NCBI GenBank assembly: GCA_016711095.1
Contig: JADJTP010000002.1
Span: forward strand, 186,001-250,000
From: Actinomycetales bacterium
GTDB taxonomy: Bacteria; Actinomycetota; Actinomycetes; Actinomycetales; Dermatophilaceae
Reading direction: 5' to 3'
DNA length: 64,000 bases
The notes under the pieces are model-generated. The model had not been told where the DNA came from. It was given only the letters and a program-made list of their open reading frames with translations, and did no database searches. This document shows, piece after piece, positions 39,088-47,283 of the stretch; the first letter of the stretch is position 1; each line of letters begins with the position of its first letter. Made by a program: the position numbers and the translations under genes.

Positions 39088-39090
39088 GCT
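39085..39090 (+). promoter_or_regulatory. Putative leaderless -10 of ndk
   Basis: TAGGCT is 6 nt before GTG 39097 and overlaps the stop of the DUF4233 gene, so ndk may have its own leaderless transcript in addition to operon read-through. Confidence 0.45.
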
Positions 39091-39096
39091 GGCGCC

Positions 39097-39519
39097 GTGA
39101 CTACCGAACGTTCCCTGGTCCTGGTCAAGCCCGACGGTTTCAAGCGCGGGCTCACCGGTGAAGTACTGAACCGTATCGAGCGCAAGGGCTATCGCCTCGT
39201 CGCGCTGCGGATCCTGACTCCCACCGCGGAGATGCTCGCCGAGCACTATGCCGAGCACGCCGCTAAGCCCTTCTTCGGCGAGCTCGTCGAGTTCATGTCC
39301 TCGGGGCCGGTGACCGCTGTCGTCATCGAGGGTGAGCAGTGCATCCCCGGGTTCAGATCGCTCGCGGGCGCCACCGATCCGACGAAGGCCCTGCCCGGCA
39401 CGATCCGAGGAGACCTCGGCCGTGACTGGGGCAAGGGCTCGACGGAGAACGTCGTCCACGGCTCTGACTCGCCCGAGTCCGCCGCCCGCGAGCTGGCGAT
39501 CTGGTTTCCCGACCTCTGA
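39097..39519 (+). CDS. ndk: Nucleoside diphosphate kinase
   Basis: Balances nucleoside triphosphate pools by phosphate transfer through an active-site His; 140 residues. The signature NVVHGSDSPESA holds His121; the N-terminal SLVLVKPDGFKRGL and KPFFGELVEFMSSGPV are standard. GTG start, no strong ribosome site, consistent with leaderless initiation. Confidence 0.95.
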   Translation: MTTERSLVLVKPDGFKRGLTGEVLNRIERKGYRLVALRILTPTAEMLAEHYAEHAAKPFFGELVEFMSSGPVTAVVIEGEQCIPGFRSLAGATDPTKALPGTIRGDLGRDWGKGSTENVVHGSDSPESAARELAIWFPDL

Positions 39520-39530
39520 ACCGATCCAGT

Positions 39531-39559
39531 AGCCGTCCCGGATCATCCGGAAAGCGGCT
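39531..39559. terminator. Possible convergent hairpin after ndk
   Basis: AGCCG and CGGCT enclose CCGGAT-C-ATCCGG in the 43-bp gap between the convergent ndk and HD genes. The structure is interrupted, so terminator function is uncertain. Confidence 0.35.
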
Positions 39560-39562
39560 CGG

Positions 39563-40021
39563 TCACGCCTGAGCGGAAGCGTCCGCCGATGCCAAGACCT
39601 CGCGGGCGTGGGTGTACTTGGCGAGCAGGCGTGTCTGGGTTGCGTCGTCGAGCAGCCCCAGGCGCTCGGGGCTGCAGTTGTCCGCGATATCGGCACGTTT
39701 GACCAGCAGCGCCAGCGGATCGGCCGCGACCCGCGCATAGTAGTCGTCTGCCGGCTCGTCAGGTCGGCGAGTGAGTGCGTCGACGGCGGCGACGACCGCC
39801 TCAGGGAAGCCCGCCTCGGCGAGTTCGGTGAGGGTCACCTCGGTATCCTCGACGACATCGTGCAGCCAGGCCGTTGCCTGAGCCAGGTCATCCCCTACCA
39901 CGCGGGTCGCGACGCGAGCCGGGTGATGGATATACGGTAAGCCCGCCTTGTCGACCTGATCCTTATGGGCTGCGCGCGCGAGCGCTTCGGCCTGGTGCAC
40001 GAGTTCAGGACTCTCTGCCAT
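39563..40021 (-). CDS. HD-domain hydrolase, RelA/SpoT-HD (MESH1)-like
   Basis: Stand-alone HD phosphohydrolase of 152 residues. Metal residues appear in YIHHPARVA, WLHDVVEDTEVT (HD-x3-ED) and VKRADIADN, the same layout as the hydrolase half of RelA/SpoT. There is no synthetase or TGS domain, so it resembles small alarmone hydrolases or MESH1-type NADPH/ppGpp phosphatases; the true substrate is open. ATG 40021 is preceded by TAGACT with a 7-nt gap. The long frame upstream is a shadow of the FUSC gene. Confidence 0.83.
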   Translation of the reverse strand: MAESPELVHQAEALARAAHKDQVDKAGLPYIHHPARVATRVVGDDLAQATAWLHDVVEDTEVTLTELAEAGFPEAVVAAVDALTRRPDEPADDYYARVAADPLALLVKRADIADNCSPERLGLLDDATQTRLLAKYTHAREVLASADASAQA

Positions 40022-40028
40022 GGTGGGC

Positions 40029-40034
40029 AGTCTA
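40029..40034 (-). promoter_or_regulatory. Putative leaderless -10 of the HD gene
   Basis: On the minus strand TAGACT is 7 nt before ATG 40021. Confidence 0.45.
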
Positions 40035-40063
40035 GGGGCCGTGATCGGCGGACAATGGGAGCC

Positions 40064-41197
40064 ATGCCAGCCGCCGCAATCTTCCGCGATCCCCGCCTCG
40101 AAGGGCTCATCGAACGGGCCTGGTCGCGCAGCCGACTGTCGGTGCGCACTCGCGTCGGACGGCTCTCGGACAAGAGCTGGCACGTCGCCCAGTGCGCCAT
40201 CGCCGCCGGACTCGCGTGGTGGATCGCGGCCGACCTGCTGCGCCACTCGATGCCCTTCTTTGCGCCGATCGTCGCGGTCATCTGTCTGGGGATGACCTAC
40301 GGCCAACGGCTGCGCCGGGTGGCCGAGGTGACGGTCGGGGTGGCTTTGGGCGTGGCGGTGGCTGAGTTCTTCGTCGGTTTTGCCGGCAGCGGCGCCTGGC
40401 AGGTCGCCTTCGTTGTCTTGGTATCGATGTCGATCGCGCTGCTGCTCGATGCCGGGCTGCTGCTTGTCATGCAGTCGGCCGTGCAGTCGATCGTCGTCAC
40501 GGTCCTCGTGCCCACGGGGTCGCAAGCCTTCGGGCGCTGGATCGATGCCGTCATCGGTGGCGCGGTCGCTCTCGTCTTCGCGACGATCGTGCCGAGGGCG
40601 CCGCTGCGGCGACCCCGGCATCAGGCGGCCAAGGTCGCGCGGGTCTTGGCCTCGCTGTTACGAGGCGCGGCCCGCAGCGCCCAGGACGGCGACGTCGAGC
40701 GGGCGATCGACGTGCTGGCCGCAGCCCGCGAGACCGATCCGCTCGTGCGGGAACTGCAGGCGGCGGCCGACGAGGGGATGGCCGTCATCGCCTCGACCCC
40801 GTGGTCACGCAGCGAGGCCAGCAGCGTGCGGACCATTGCCTCGATCGTCGAGCCGCTGGACCGGGCAATCCGCAGCACCCGCGTCCTCGTGCGGCGGGTG
40901 AGCATCGCCACCCACCACCACGTGGTCATCCCCGCCGCGATGATCGCCTTGGTCAACGACCTCGCCGACGCCGTCGACGTGCTCAACCGGGCCTGGGGCG
41001 AGAACCGCTCCGCGGAGTTCGCGCGCCCGGCCTTTGTCGCTCTAGCTGAGAGCAGCAGCCTGATCGACCCGGGGGAGTATCACTCAACCGTGCTGCTGGC
41101 CCAGATCCGTTCACTCATCGTCGACCTGCTCGAGCTCAGCGGACTGGACCACGAAGACGCGGTGGCCGCCGTGCCGCCGTTGCGATCGGTGGGCTGA
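40064..41197 (+). CDS. FUSC-family (aromatic-acid exporter-like) membrane protein
   Basis: Membrane protein of about 377 residues. The first ~170 residues hold six closely spaced hydrophobic segments (for example FAPIVAVICLGMTYGQRLRR, the family landmark) as in the FUSC/YccS/aromatic-acid exporter group; the rest is a soluble helical cytoplasmic region. Export of weak aromatic acids is known for relatives; the substrate here is unknown. The start may be ATG 40055 or 40064; neither has a good ribosome site. Confidence 0.8.
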   Translation: MPAAAIFRDPRLEGLIERAWSRSRLSVRTRVGRLSDKSWHVAQCAIAAGLAWWIAADLLRHSMPFFAPIVAVICLGMTYGQRLRRVAEVTVGVALGVAVAEFFVGFAGSGAWQVAFVVLVSMSIALLLDAGLLLVMQSAVQSIVVTVLVPTGSQAFGRWIDAVIGGAVALVFATIVPRAPLRRPRHQAAKVARVLASLLRGAARSAQDGDVERAIDVLAAARETDPLVRELQAAADEGMAVIASTPWSRSEASSVRTIASIVEPLDRAIRSTRVLVRRVSIATHHHVVIPAAMIALVNDLADAVDVLNRAWGENRSAEFARPAFVALAESSSLIDPGEYHSTVLLAQIRSLIVDLLELSGLDHEDAVAAVPPLRSVG

Positions 41198-41229
41198 TCA
41201 GTCGAGGACCCGGCGGTCCTGCCTCCAGG

Positions 41230-42225
41230 TCAGCGTCCCAGCCGGGCGTAGACCTGCTCGGTCGCTGCCTTCGCCGGCTGCCACCAGGCTTCGTTGGCGG
41301 CATACCAGTCGATGGTCTGACGCAGGCCGGCGCGGATGTCCTGGTAGCGGGGTGCCCAGCCGGTCTCGGCCCGCAGTTTGCTTGAGTCGATGGCATACCG
41401 CAGGTCATGGCCCGGGCGGTCATTCACGTGTTCGAACCAGTCGGCCGGTTTGCCGGTGAGCTCCAGGATGAGGGCAATGATCTCCCGGTTGTTGAGCTCG
41501 CCGTCCGCGCCGATGAGGTAGGTCTCACCGAGGCGGCCACGCTCGATGATCGCGATGACAGCGTCGTTGTGGTCGTCGACGTGAATCCAGTCGCGGACGT
41601 TGGCACCGGTTCCGTAGAGCTTCGGCTTGACTCCTTGGATGATCCCGGTGATCTGTCGAGGGATGAATTTCTCGACGTGCTGGCGTGGGCCGTAGTTGTT
41701 GGAGCAGTTGGAGATCGTCGCGCTGATGCCGAACGACCGGATCCACGCTCGCACGAGCAGGTCAGCACTGGCCTTGGAGGCTGAATAGGGCGATGAGGGG
41801 TTGACCGGGGTGGACTCGGTGAACCGCTGCGGGTCATCGAGCTCCAAGTCGCCGTAGACCTCGTCGGTCGAGATGTGGTGCAAGCGCTTGCCGTGTCGGC
41901 GGACGGCCTCCAGCAGGCGATATGTGCCGATGATGTTCGACTCCATGAACGGCCACGGGTTGTCCAGTGAGTTGTCGTTGTGCGACTCGGCGGCGAAGTG
42001 CACGACGACGTCGTGCTCGGCCACCAGGGAGTAGACCAGGTCAGCGTCAGCGATCGAGCCCTCGACGAACTCGACCTGCTCGGCCACCGGGTCGAGCGAG
42101 GCGCGGTTGGCGGCATACGTCAAGGCGTCCAGGACGGTGAGCTGCCAGTCGCGGCGGACCTCACGAGCCCGCAGGACGAAGTTGGAGCCGATGAATCCGG
42201 CGCCGCCGGTGACGAGGACCTTCAC
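41230..42225 (-). CDS. rfbB: dTDP-glucose 4,6-dehydratase
   Basis: Converts dTDP-glucose to dTDP-4-keto-6-deoxyglucose on the way to rhamnose and other deoxysugars; 331 residues. NAD site GGAGFIGSNFV, catalytic Thr-Asp-Glu in STDEVYGDLEL, Tyr-x3-Lys in YSASKASADLLVRAW, and NNYGPRQHVEKFIP identify RfbB rather than a generic epimerase. No rfbA, rfbC or rfbD is adjacent, so the rest of the pathway lies elsewhere. A 15-bp palindrome lies 36 bp upstream of the start. Confidence 0.93.
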   Translation of the reverse strand: MKVLVTGGAGFIGSNFVLRAREVRRDWQLTVLDALTYAANRASLDPVAEQVEFVEGSIADADLVYSLVAEHDVVVHFAAESHNDNSLDNPWPFMESNIIGTYRLLEAVRRHGKRLHHISTDEVYGDLELDDPQRFTESTPVNPSSPYSASKASADLLVRAWIRSFGISATISNCSNNYGPRQHVEKFIPRQITGIIQGVKPKLYGTGANVRDWIHVDDHNDAVIAIIERGRLGETYLIGADGELNNREIIALILELTGKPADWFEHVNDRPGHDLRYAIDSSKLRAETGWAPRYQDIRAGLRQTIDWYAANEAWWQPAKAATEQVYARLGR

Positions 42226-42260
42226 TGTGCAATCTCCTTCGGTATGCCGTCCGGCTCTTT

Positions 42261-42275
42261 ACATCGTAACGATGT
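42261..42275. promoter_or_regulatory. 15-bp palindrome upstream of rfbB
   Basis: ACATCGTAACGATGT is a perfect 7-1-7 inverted repeat between rfbB and the divergent small membrane-protein gene. On the minus strand it contains TACGAT, a possible -10. It looks like an operator for an unidentified regulator. Confidence 0.5.
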
Positions 42276-42324
42276 CTCACGGTGGCTTCTGATGGTGATG
42301 TCGTGCGTGCCGGGACAGCCCCCC

Positions 42325-42330
42325 TAGCAT
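42325..42330 (+). promoter_or_regulatory. Putative leaderless -10 of the small membrane-protein gene
   Basis: TAGCAT is 7 nt before ATG 42338 and overlaps the in-frame ATG 42329, arguing for the later start. Confidence 0.4.
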
Positions 42331-42337
42331 GACGGTC

Positions 42338-42628
42338 ATGATGCCGATCTGGGCGGTCCTGCTCGCGGCGGCGGGGGTGTGCTCCTACATCTCGACCACG
42401 GTGCTGATCCGCAACAATCCGCGGCAGCGCCTCGGGTGGTTCCGTCCGCCCGCCGTCTCGCCGATGGGACATCTCGGGTTCCTCGCCGCTGCGGTCGCAC
42501 TCGCCTGGCTAGGCGGGTCGTATGCCGCCGAGACGCCGCTGGGGGACTGGGCCTACCTTCTCGCCGCCGCCATGGTGTTCATCCCCTGGGCGGTGCTGCG
42601 CCTACGGCACAACCGCGCGATCGGCTGA
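42338..42628 (+). CDS. Small membrane protein, function unknown
   Basis: I do not recognise a family. The 96-residue product has hydrophobic segments at the N-terminus (IWAVLLAAAGVCSYISTTVL), in the middle (LGFLAAAVALAWLGGSY) and near the end (WAYLLAAAMVFIPWAVLRL), separated by a basic loop NNPRQRLGWFR, so three membrane passes are likely. ATG 42338 is preferred over 42329 because of the -10 position. It is divergent from rfbB and ends 232 bp before the MFS gene. Confidence 0.65.
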   Translation: MMPIWAVLLAAAGVCSYISTTVLIRNNPRQRLGWFRPPAVSPMGHLGFLAAAVALAWLGGSYAAETPLGDWAYLLAAAMVFIPWAVLRLRHNRAIG

Positions 42629-42666
42629 GTCGCGGCACACGTTTGGGGGCCTGGCACTAGGCGAGC

Positions 42667-42683
42667 TTTCCTCCTGACGGAAA
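42667..42683. promoter_or_regulatory. 17-bp near-palindrome upstream of the aromatic-acid transporter
   Basis: TTTCCTCCTGACGGAAA matches the 12443-12459 palindrome at 15 of 17 positions; with flanks it forms GCTTTCC-N7-GGAAAGC. Its centre is 31 bp before TTGACA, against 28 bp at the hydroxylase gene. Confidence 0.65.
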
Positions 42684-42705
42684 GCCCACCGAGAAAGTCA
42701 AGCAC

Positions 42706-42731
42706 TTGACAGTTGACAACCTACATTAACA
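42706..42731 (+). promoter_or_regulatory. Putative promoter region of the MFS gene
   Basis: TTGACA occurs twice, at 42706-42711 and 42713-42718; TACATT (42722-42727) and TTAACA (42726-42731) are -10-like. Spacers are shorter than usual (4-14 bp), so the exact promoter is unclear and may need an activator. Confidence 0.4.
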
Positions 42732-42860
42732 GTCGTCGCAGGTCCTGGGCGGCTCCCTGGCCGAGGCCACGCGCGCCCTGCTCCAGTGTGATTCCACCGT
42801 GCAGTTCAACCCCGCCCCCTCCGGGGCCCGGCTCACCTCCGTGAGGAAAGCGAGTTCCAC

Positions 42861-44264
42861 GTGGACGTTCGCGAAGCAATCCGAACCCAGAAAATGAAGC
42901 CCTATCAGATCGCCGTCATCGCCCTGTGCTTGATCGTGACGATCATCGATGGCTTCGAGATCCTTGTCATGGCCTTCGTCGCCCCGTTCCTGTCCAAGGC
43001 GTGGAGCGTCAACGCCACCGACACCGGGCTGATGCTGTCGGCGAGCGTCTTCGGCTCAGCCCTCGGCGCCATCTTCGTCTCCCCACTCGCCGACCGGATG
43101 GGCCGGCGCAAGCACACCCTCATCAGCCTGGCCCTCATCACGGTCGGCATGACCGCCTCGATCTTCGTCACCGGCGTCGGCCAGATGGTGGCCGTACGGG
43201 CCTTCACCGGGCTGTTCATCGGCGGCATCGTCGCGAGCATGAACATCCTCGTCGCGGAGTACTGCTCGGACGGCAAGCGTGGCGTCGCGATGGGCATCTA
43301 CGGCATCGGCTTCCCGCTCGGCGCCTCGATCGGCGGGTTCATCTCCGTCGCGCTCATGCGCGGCGCGGCCGACCCGGCCACCGCGTGGCGGCTGCCCTTC
43401 GTCATGGGCGCCATCATCACTGCAGTCATGTTCGTGGTCGCACTGTTCCTGCTGCCCGAGTCGGTCGGCTATCTCGTCGAAAAGCGTCCCGCCGGCGCGC
43501 TCGCGGCCTACAACAAGATCGCGGTCAAGCTTGGCTACCCGACCTCGACCGAACTTCCCGCCAAGAAGGTCGTCGGCCAGCTCGAGAAGGTCGGTTCGGC
43601 GTTGTTCGCCGGTGTCATGCGCACCCGGACGATCTGGCTGTGGGTCGGCTACGCCTGCCTCATGGGCGCGTTCTACTTCGCCAACACCTGGACGGCCAAG
43701 CTCGTGGCCGACCAGACCAAGGATGCTGCGTTGGGCTCTCAGATCCAGTCCTTCGTGCCGCTGGGTGGCGTCATTGGGGCGCTGGTCTTTGCCGCGCTGG
43801 CGACCAAGCTGCGCCCGCGCATGGTGACCATGCTCATCCTCTTCTTCGGGACACTCATCTACGTGGTCTACGGCAACGCGTTCACCAACACCAGCCTGGC
43901 CCCGCTGCTCGCCCTAGGTGTCGGCCTGGCTGCCAACGGTGGTGTCGCAGCCTTCTACGCGATCAGCCCCTCGATCTACCCCACGTCGGTACGGGCGACA
44001 GGCGTCGGCTGGATGATCGGCTTCGGCCGGTCCGTCGCCATCCTCGCCCCATACCTCGTCGGCTGGGTCATCGAGTCCTTCAAGGTCTCACCGCAGACGA
44101 TCTACCAGTTCTTCGGCATCATCCTGGCGATCGGCGGCGTCGCGATCTTCATGCTGGACCGGACCTACGCAAACCGCAGCGAGAACCCCGACACCCCGCA
44201 CCTCACCCTGCGGGAGGAGGAAGAGGCACTGGTCGCGGCGCAGGACGCCGAGGTCACCGCCTGA
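42861..44264 (+). CDS. MFS transporter, aromatic acid:H+ symporter (AAHS) family
   Basis: Twelve-helix proton-coupled carrier of 467 residues for uptake of aromatic acids. The AAHS signature DGFEILVMAFVAP lies in helix 1, where Asp is needed for transport; LADRMGRRKHTL is the loop 2-3 MFS motif, and RAFTGLFIGGIVASMNILVA helix 4. GTG 42861 is preceded by GAGGAAAG. It is far from the catabolic genes but shares their upstream palindrome, so 3-hydroxybenzoate, a hydroxycinnamate or a related acid is the likely substrate. A strong hairpin terminator follows. Confidence 0.9.
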   Translation: MDVREAIRTQKMKPYQIAVIALCLIVTIIDGFEILVMAFVAPFLSKAWSVNATDTGLMLSASVFGSALGAIFVSPLADRMGRRKHTLISLALITVGMTASIFVTGVGQMVAVRAFTGLFIGGIVASMNILVAEYCSDGKRGVAMGIYGIGFPLGASIGGFISVALMRGAADPATAWRLPFVMGAIITAVMFVVALFLLPESVGYLVEKRPAGALAAYNKIAVKLGYPTSTELPAKKVVGQLEKVGSALFAGVMRTRTIWLWVGYACLMGAFYFANTWTAKLVADQTKDAALGSQIQSFVPLGGVIGALVFAALATKLRPRMVTMLILFFGTLIYVVYGNAFTNTSLAPLLALGVGLAANGGVAAFYAISPSIYPTSVRATGVGWMIGFGRSVAILAPYLVGWVIESFKVSPQTIYQFFGIILAIGGVAIFMLDRTYANRSENPDTPHLTLREEEEALVAAQDAEVTA

Positions 44265-44401
44265 CAGAGCGCGCCGGGTGAGCTCGTCCCTCAAGACAGG
44301 CCCACCCGATGGGAGCCGGGTCGCGTGCGCGCGCGAGCCGGCCCCTGGGCGGTGACCCACCGCCCGCGGGCAGCCAGCAACGCTGGCAGCCCGGAGCCGG
44401 A

Positions 44402-44432
44402 GGGGCCACGAGTCCAGGGCACTCGTGGCCCC
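44402..44432. terminator. Bidirectional hairpin terminator
   Basis: GGGGCCACGAGT and its complement form a 12-bp stem with loop CCAGGGC, in the gap between the convergent MFS and PCD-VOC genes. Confidence 0.8.
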
Positions 44433-44471
44433 TTCGGCATGTCCGGAGACTGGCGTGTGGCGTCGTCCCGC

Positions 44472-45143
44472 TCAGCGACTGGCGGGGGTGCAAATGCAGG
44501 AGCGGTTGCCGTCGGCGTCTTCCACAACCCAGTACGCAGGCGCCGCCCGGTCGCTGACGAGGCGCCCCCCGGCGTCCAAGACGGCCTGCAAGCGCCGTGG
44601 ACCCTCGTCGTGGGCAACCCACACGTCGAGGTGCCAGCGCTGTTCGAACGGCTGCTGCGGGAGCGCCGGCGTGTCGATTCCGTCTGGTTCCTGCCACCAC
44701 ACCGTGGGCACCTGACCACTGGGGTCCAGCGGTTCGCCAGCTACCACCGTGCCGCCGAGCAAGGCCGAATAGAACGGTGCGAGCTGTGACCCGAGCCCGG
44801 TATCGAGCCCGAGCTCCAGCTCGGTCAGACCACTGGGGTTGGTGTCGACGCCGAGCTCTGCTGCGTGGTCGGTGATCTGGCGAGCGAGATCGAGGTCGCG
44901 GCTTGTGATGCCGCGGACGTCGTGACTGGCGAGTGTGACGATCACGTCGCTGTACGTCAGTTGCACGTCGGGGTGGTGGTTGGCGGCCTCGGCCGCGGCA
45001 CCGATCTTGTTGACCAGGGCGAGGCCGGTTTCGAAGTCACCGGTACGGAACCGAGCCTTGAGGCGTCCAAGGATCTGTCGCCAGCCCGTGAGACCGGCGT
45101 CGCGTACCTGCGTCGCGGACAGCTTCTCCCGAGGATCAGTCAT
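44472..45143 (-). CDS. Pterin-4a-carbinolamine dehydratase fused to a VOC domain
   Basis: Two-domain protein of 223 residues. Residues ~1-95 are a pterin-4a-carbinolamine dehydratase (PCD/DCoH) domain with the active-site stretch AANHHPDVQLTYSDVIVTL; PCD enzymes recycle pterin cofactor or bind protein partners. Residues ~105-223 are a glyoxalase/VOC domain (LELGLDTGLGSQLAPFYSAL, ending VVEDADGNRSCICTPA). The fusion occurs in actinobacteria but its function is not known to me. No pterin-dependent hydroxylase is nearby. Confidence 0.85.
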   Translation of the reverse strand: MTDPREKLSATQVRDAGLTGWRQILGRLKARFRTGDFETGLALVNKIGAAAEAANHHPDVQLTYSDVIVTLASHDVRGITSRDLDLARQITDHAAELGVDTNPSGLTELELGLDTGLGSQLAPFYSALLGGTVVAGEPLDPSGQVPTVWWQEPDGIDTPALPQQPFEQRWHLDVWVAHDEGPRRLQAVLDAGGRLVSDRAAPAYWVVEDADGNRSCICTPASR

Positions 45144-45308
45144 GTTTCCCTCCGTCTGACGTCAGCGGCGGTGATATCCGTCCACGGTAATGCTGGATCG
45201 GGACGAAAGGGCCACCCCCACGACCCATGATCGGCCGGTGGCGCACCGACTGAGTGGGCCGCGGCATACGCTGTGAATGCTTGTATTCGTCGGTCCCTGG
45301 AGGTGCCC

Positions 45309-45821
45309 GTGCTCGTCCCTTTCGGCCCGCACAGCCCGCAGGTTGCCCCGGATGCGTGGGTGGCGCCGACCGCGACCCTCATCGGTGACGTGATCGTGGA
45401 GTCCGGGGCCAGCATTTGGTACGGCGCCGTCCTCCGAGCCGACCGCGAGCGCATCCGCATCGGAGCCCGCTCCAACATCCAGGACAACGCGGTCGTGCAC
45501 GCCGACCCCGGCAAGCCCGCCGACGTGGGGCAGCGGGTGACGGTCGGACACGGTGCCATCGTGCACGGCTGCTCCGTCGGCGACGACAGCCTCGTCGGCA
45601 TGGGCGCGACCGTCCTCAACGACGCCCGCATCGGCTCGGGCTCGCTGGTCGCGGCGGGGTCGGTGGTCCGTGAAGGCCAGGTCGTGCCGCCCCACTCGCT
45701 CGTGGCCGGGGTTCCCGCCGTGGTCCGCGGTGCGCTTCCGGCGGACTTTGCGGCCCGAGCCGAGCAGGCGGTGCTGACGTATGAGCGGCTGCGCGAAGAA
45801 CACCGGGCGGCGTGCCCCTAG
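45309..45821 (+). CDS. Gamma-carbonic-anhydrase-family protein
   Basis: Left-handed beta-helix protein of 170 residues built from hexapeptide repeats (ATLIGDVIVESGASIWYGAV, SNIQDNAVVHADPG, VTVGHGAIVHGCSVGDD). The histidines in NAVVHAD, VGHG and IVHGC match the zinc ligands of gamma-carbonic anhydrases (PaaY/CaiE/YrdA group). It may be a carbonic anhydrase or a thioesterase like PaaY. GTG 45309 follows GGAGG by 5 nt. Its TAG stop is also the start of the lpd -10 element. Confidence 0.87.
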   Translation: MLVPFGPHSPQVAPDAWVAPTATLIGDVIVESGASIWYGAVLRADRERIRIGARSNIQDNAVVHADPGKPADVGQRVTVGHGAIVHGCSVGDDSLVGMGATVLNDARIGSGSLVAAGSVVREGQVVPPHSLVAGVPAVVRGALPADFAARAEQAVLTYERLREEHRAACP

Positions 45822-45824
45822 GCT
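45819..45824 (+). promoter_or_regulatory. Putative leaderless -10 of lpd
   Basis: TAGGCT is 6 nt before ATG 45831; the first three bases are the stop codon of the preceding gene. Confidence 0.45.
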
Positions 45825-45830
45825 TCTGCC

Positions 45831-47228
45831 ATGGCTGACTATGACGTCGTTGTCCTTGGTGCCGGGCCGGGTGGATATGTTGCCGCGATCCGCTGCGCGC
45901 AACTCGGGCTCAAGGCAGCAGTGGTGGAGGAGAAGTATTGGGGCGGGGTGTGCCTCAATGTCGGCTGCATCCCTAGCAAGGCGCTGCTGAAGAACGCCGA
46001 GCTTGCGCACGTGCTGACCCACGAGAAGGCCAAGTTCGGGATCGAGGGCGACGCGACGATGTCCTACGGCCCGACGCATGCCCGCTCGCGGCAGGTGTCG
46101 GCGGGGATCGTCAAGGGCGTGCACTTCCTGATGAAGAAGAACAAGATCGACGAGATCAACGGGTGGGGAACGTTGACTGGTCCGACGTCGATGGACGTCA
46201 AGGGCGCCGACGGGTCGTCGCGCTCGGTGACGTTCACGAACCTCATCATCGCCACCGGCTCGGTCACCCGGATGATCCCCGGCGTGCAGGTGAGCGAGAA
46301 CGTCGTCACCTATGAGGAGCAGATCCTCGACGCCCAGCTTCCCGGCTCGATCATCATCGCCGGGTCCGGGGCGATCGGCGTCGAGTTCGCCTATGTCATG
46401 CGCAATTTCGGCGTCGACGTGACGATCGTCGAGTTCCTCGACCGGATGGTGCCGACCGAGGACGAAGACGTCTCCAAGGAACTGGCCAAGCACTACAAGA
46501 AGCTCGGCGTCAAGGTCCTGCTCGGCACCAAGGTCGAGGCCGTCGAGGACACCGGGTCCGGGGTGCGTGTCACCGTCTCGCCCGCCGCCGGAGGGGATTC
46601 CCGAGTGTTGGAAGCCGACCGGCTGCTCTCGGCCATCGGCTTTGCCCCCCGGGTGCAGGGCTTCGGCCTCGAGTCCACCGGGGTGGCCCTGAGCGACCGC
46701 GGCGCGATCGCCATCGACGGCCGCGGGCGCACGAACGTGCCAGGGGTCTATGCCGTCGGCGACGTCACCGCCAAGATGATGCTCGCGCACGTCGCCGAGG
46801 CGATGGGCATCGTCGCGGCCGAGACCATCGCCGGAGCCGAGACACAGGAGATCGACTTCGACTTCATTCCCCGGGCGACCTACTGCCAGCCACAGATCGG
46901 TTCCATGGGCCTGTCCGAAGCGCAGGCCAAGGCCAAGGGGTATGCCGTCAAGACGGCCACCTTCCCCTTCGCGGCCAACGGCAAGGCCCAGGGGCTCGGC
47001 GACGCGGTCGGTTTCGTCAAGATCGTCGCCGACGGCGAACACAACGAGATCCTCGGCGCGCACATGATCGGTCCTGACGTCACCGAACTTCTGCCGGTGC
47101 TCAACGCCGCACAGACCTGGGACCTCACCGCTGATGAGCTCTCCCGGGTCGTGTTCGCCCACCCGACGCTCGGCGAAGCCGTCAAGGAAGCTCTGCACGG
47201 CATCGCCGGGCACATGATCAACTTCTGA
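45831..47228 (+). CDS. lpd: Dihydrolipoyl dehydrogenase
   Basis: E3 flavoprotein of the 2-oxoacid dehydrogenase complexes, re-oxidising dihydrolipoamide with NAD; 465 residues. FAD loop VLGAGPGGYVAA, redox disulfide Cys41/Cys46 in GGVCLNVGCIPSK, NAD site IAGSGAIGVEFAYV and the catalytic His-Glu pair in FAHPTLGEAVKEAL are all intact. No E1 or E2 gene is adjacent, which is common for the shared E3 of actinobacteria. Confidence 0.95.
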   Translation: MADYDVVVLGAGPGGYVAAIRCAQLGLKAAVVEEKYWGGVCLNVGCIPSKALLKNAELAHVLTHEKAKFGIEGDATMSYGPTHARSRQVSAGIVKGVHFLMKKNKIDEINGWGTLTGPTSMDVKGADGSSRSVTFTNLIIATGSVTRMIPGVQVSENVVTYEEQILDAQLPGSIIIAGSGAIGVEFAYVMRNFGVDVTIVEFLDRMVPTEDEDVSKELAKHYKKLGVKVLLGTKVEAVEDTGSGVRVTVSPAAGGDSRVLEADRLLSAIGFAPRVQGFGLESTGVALSDRGAIAIDGRGRTNVPGVYAVGDVTAKMMLAHVAEAMGIVAAETIAGAETQEIDFDFIPRATYCQPQIGSMGLSEAQAKAKGYAVKTATFPFAANGKAQGLGDAVGFVKIVADGEHNEILGAHMIGPDVTELLPVLNAAQTWDLTADELSRVVFAHPTLGEAVKEALHGIAGHMINF

Positions 47229-47283
47229 CTGTCAGAGGGGGAGGTTAGGGTGACCTCACTATCACCTTCCGAGAGGACTCCTC

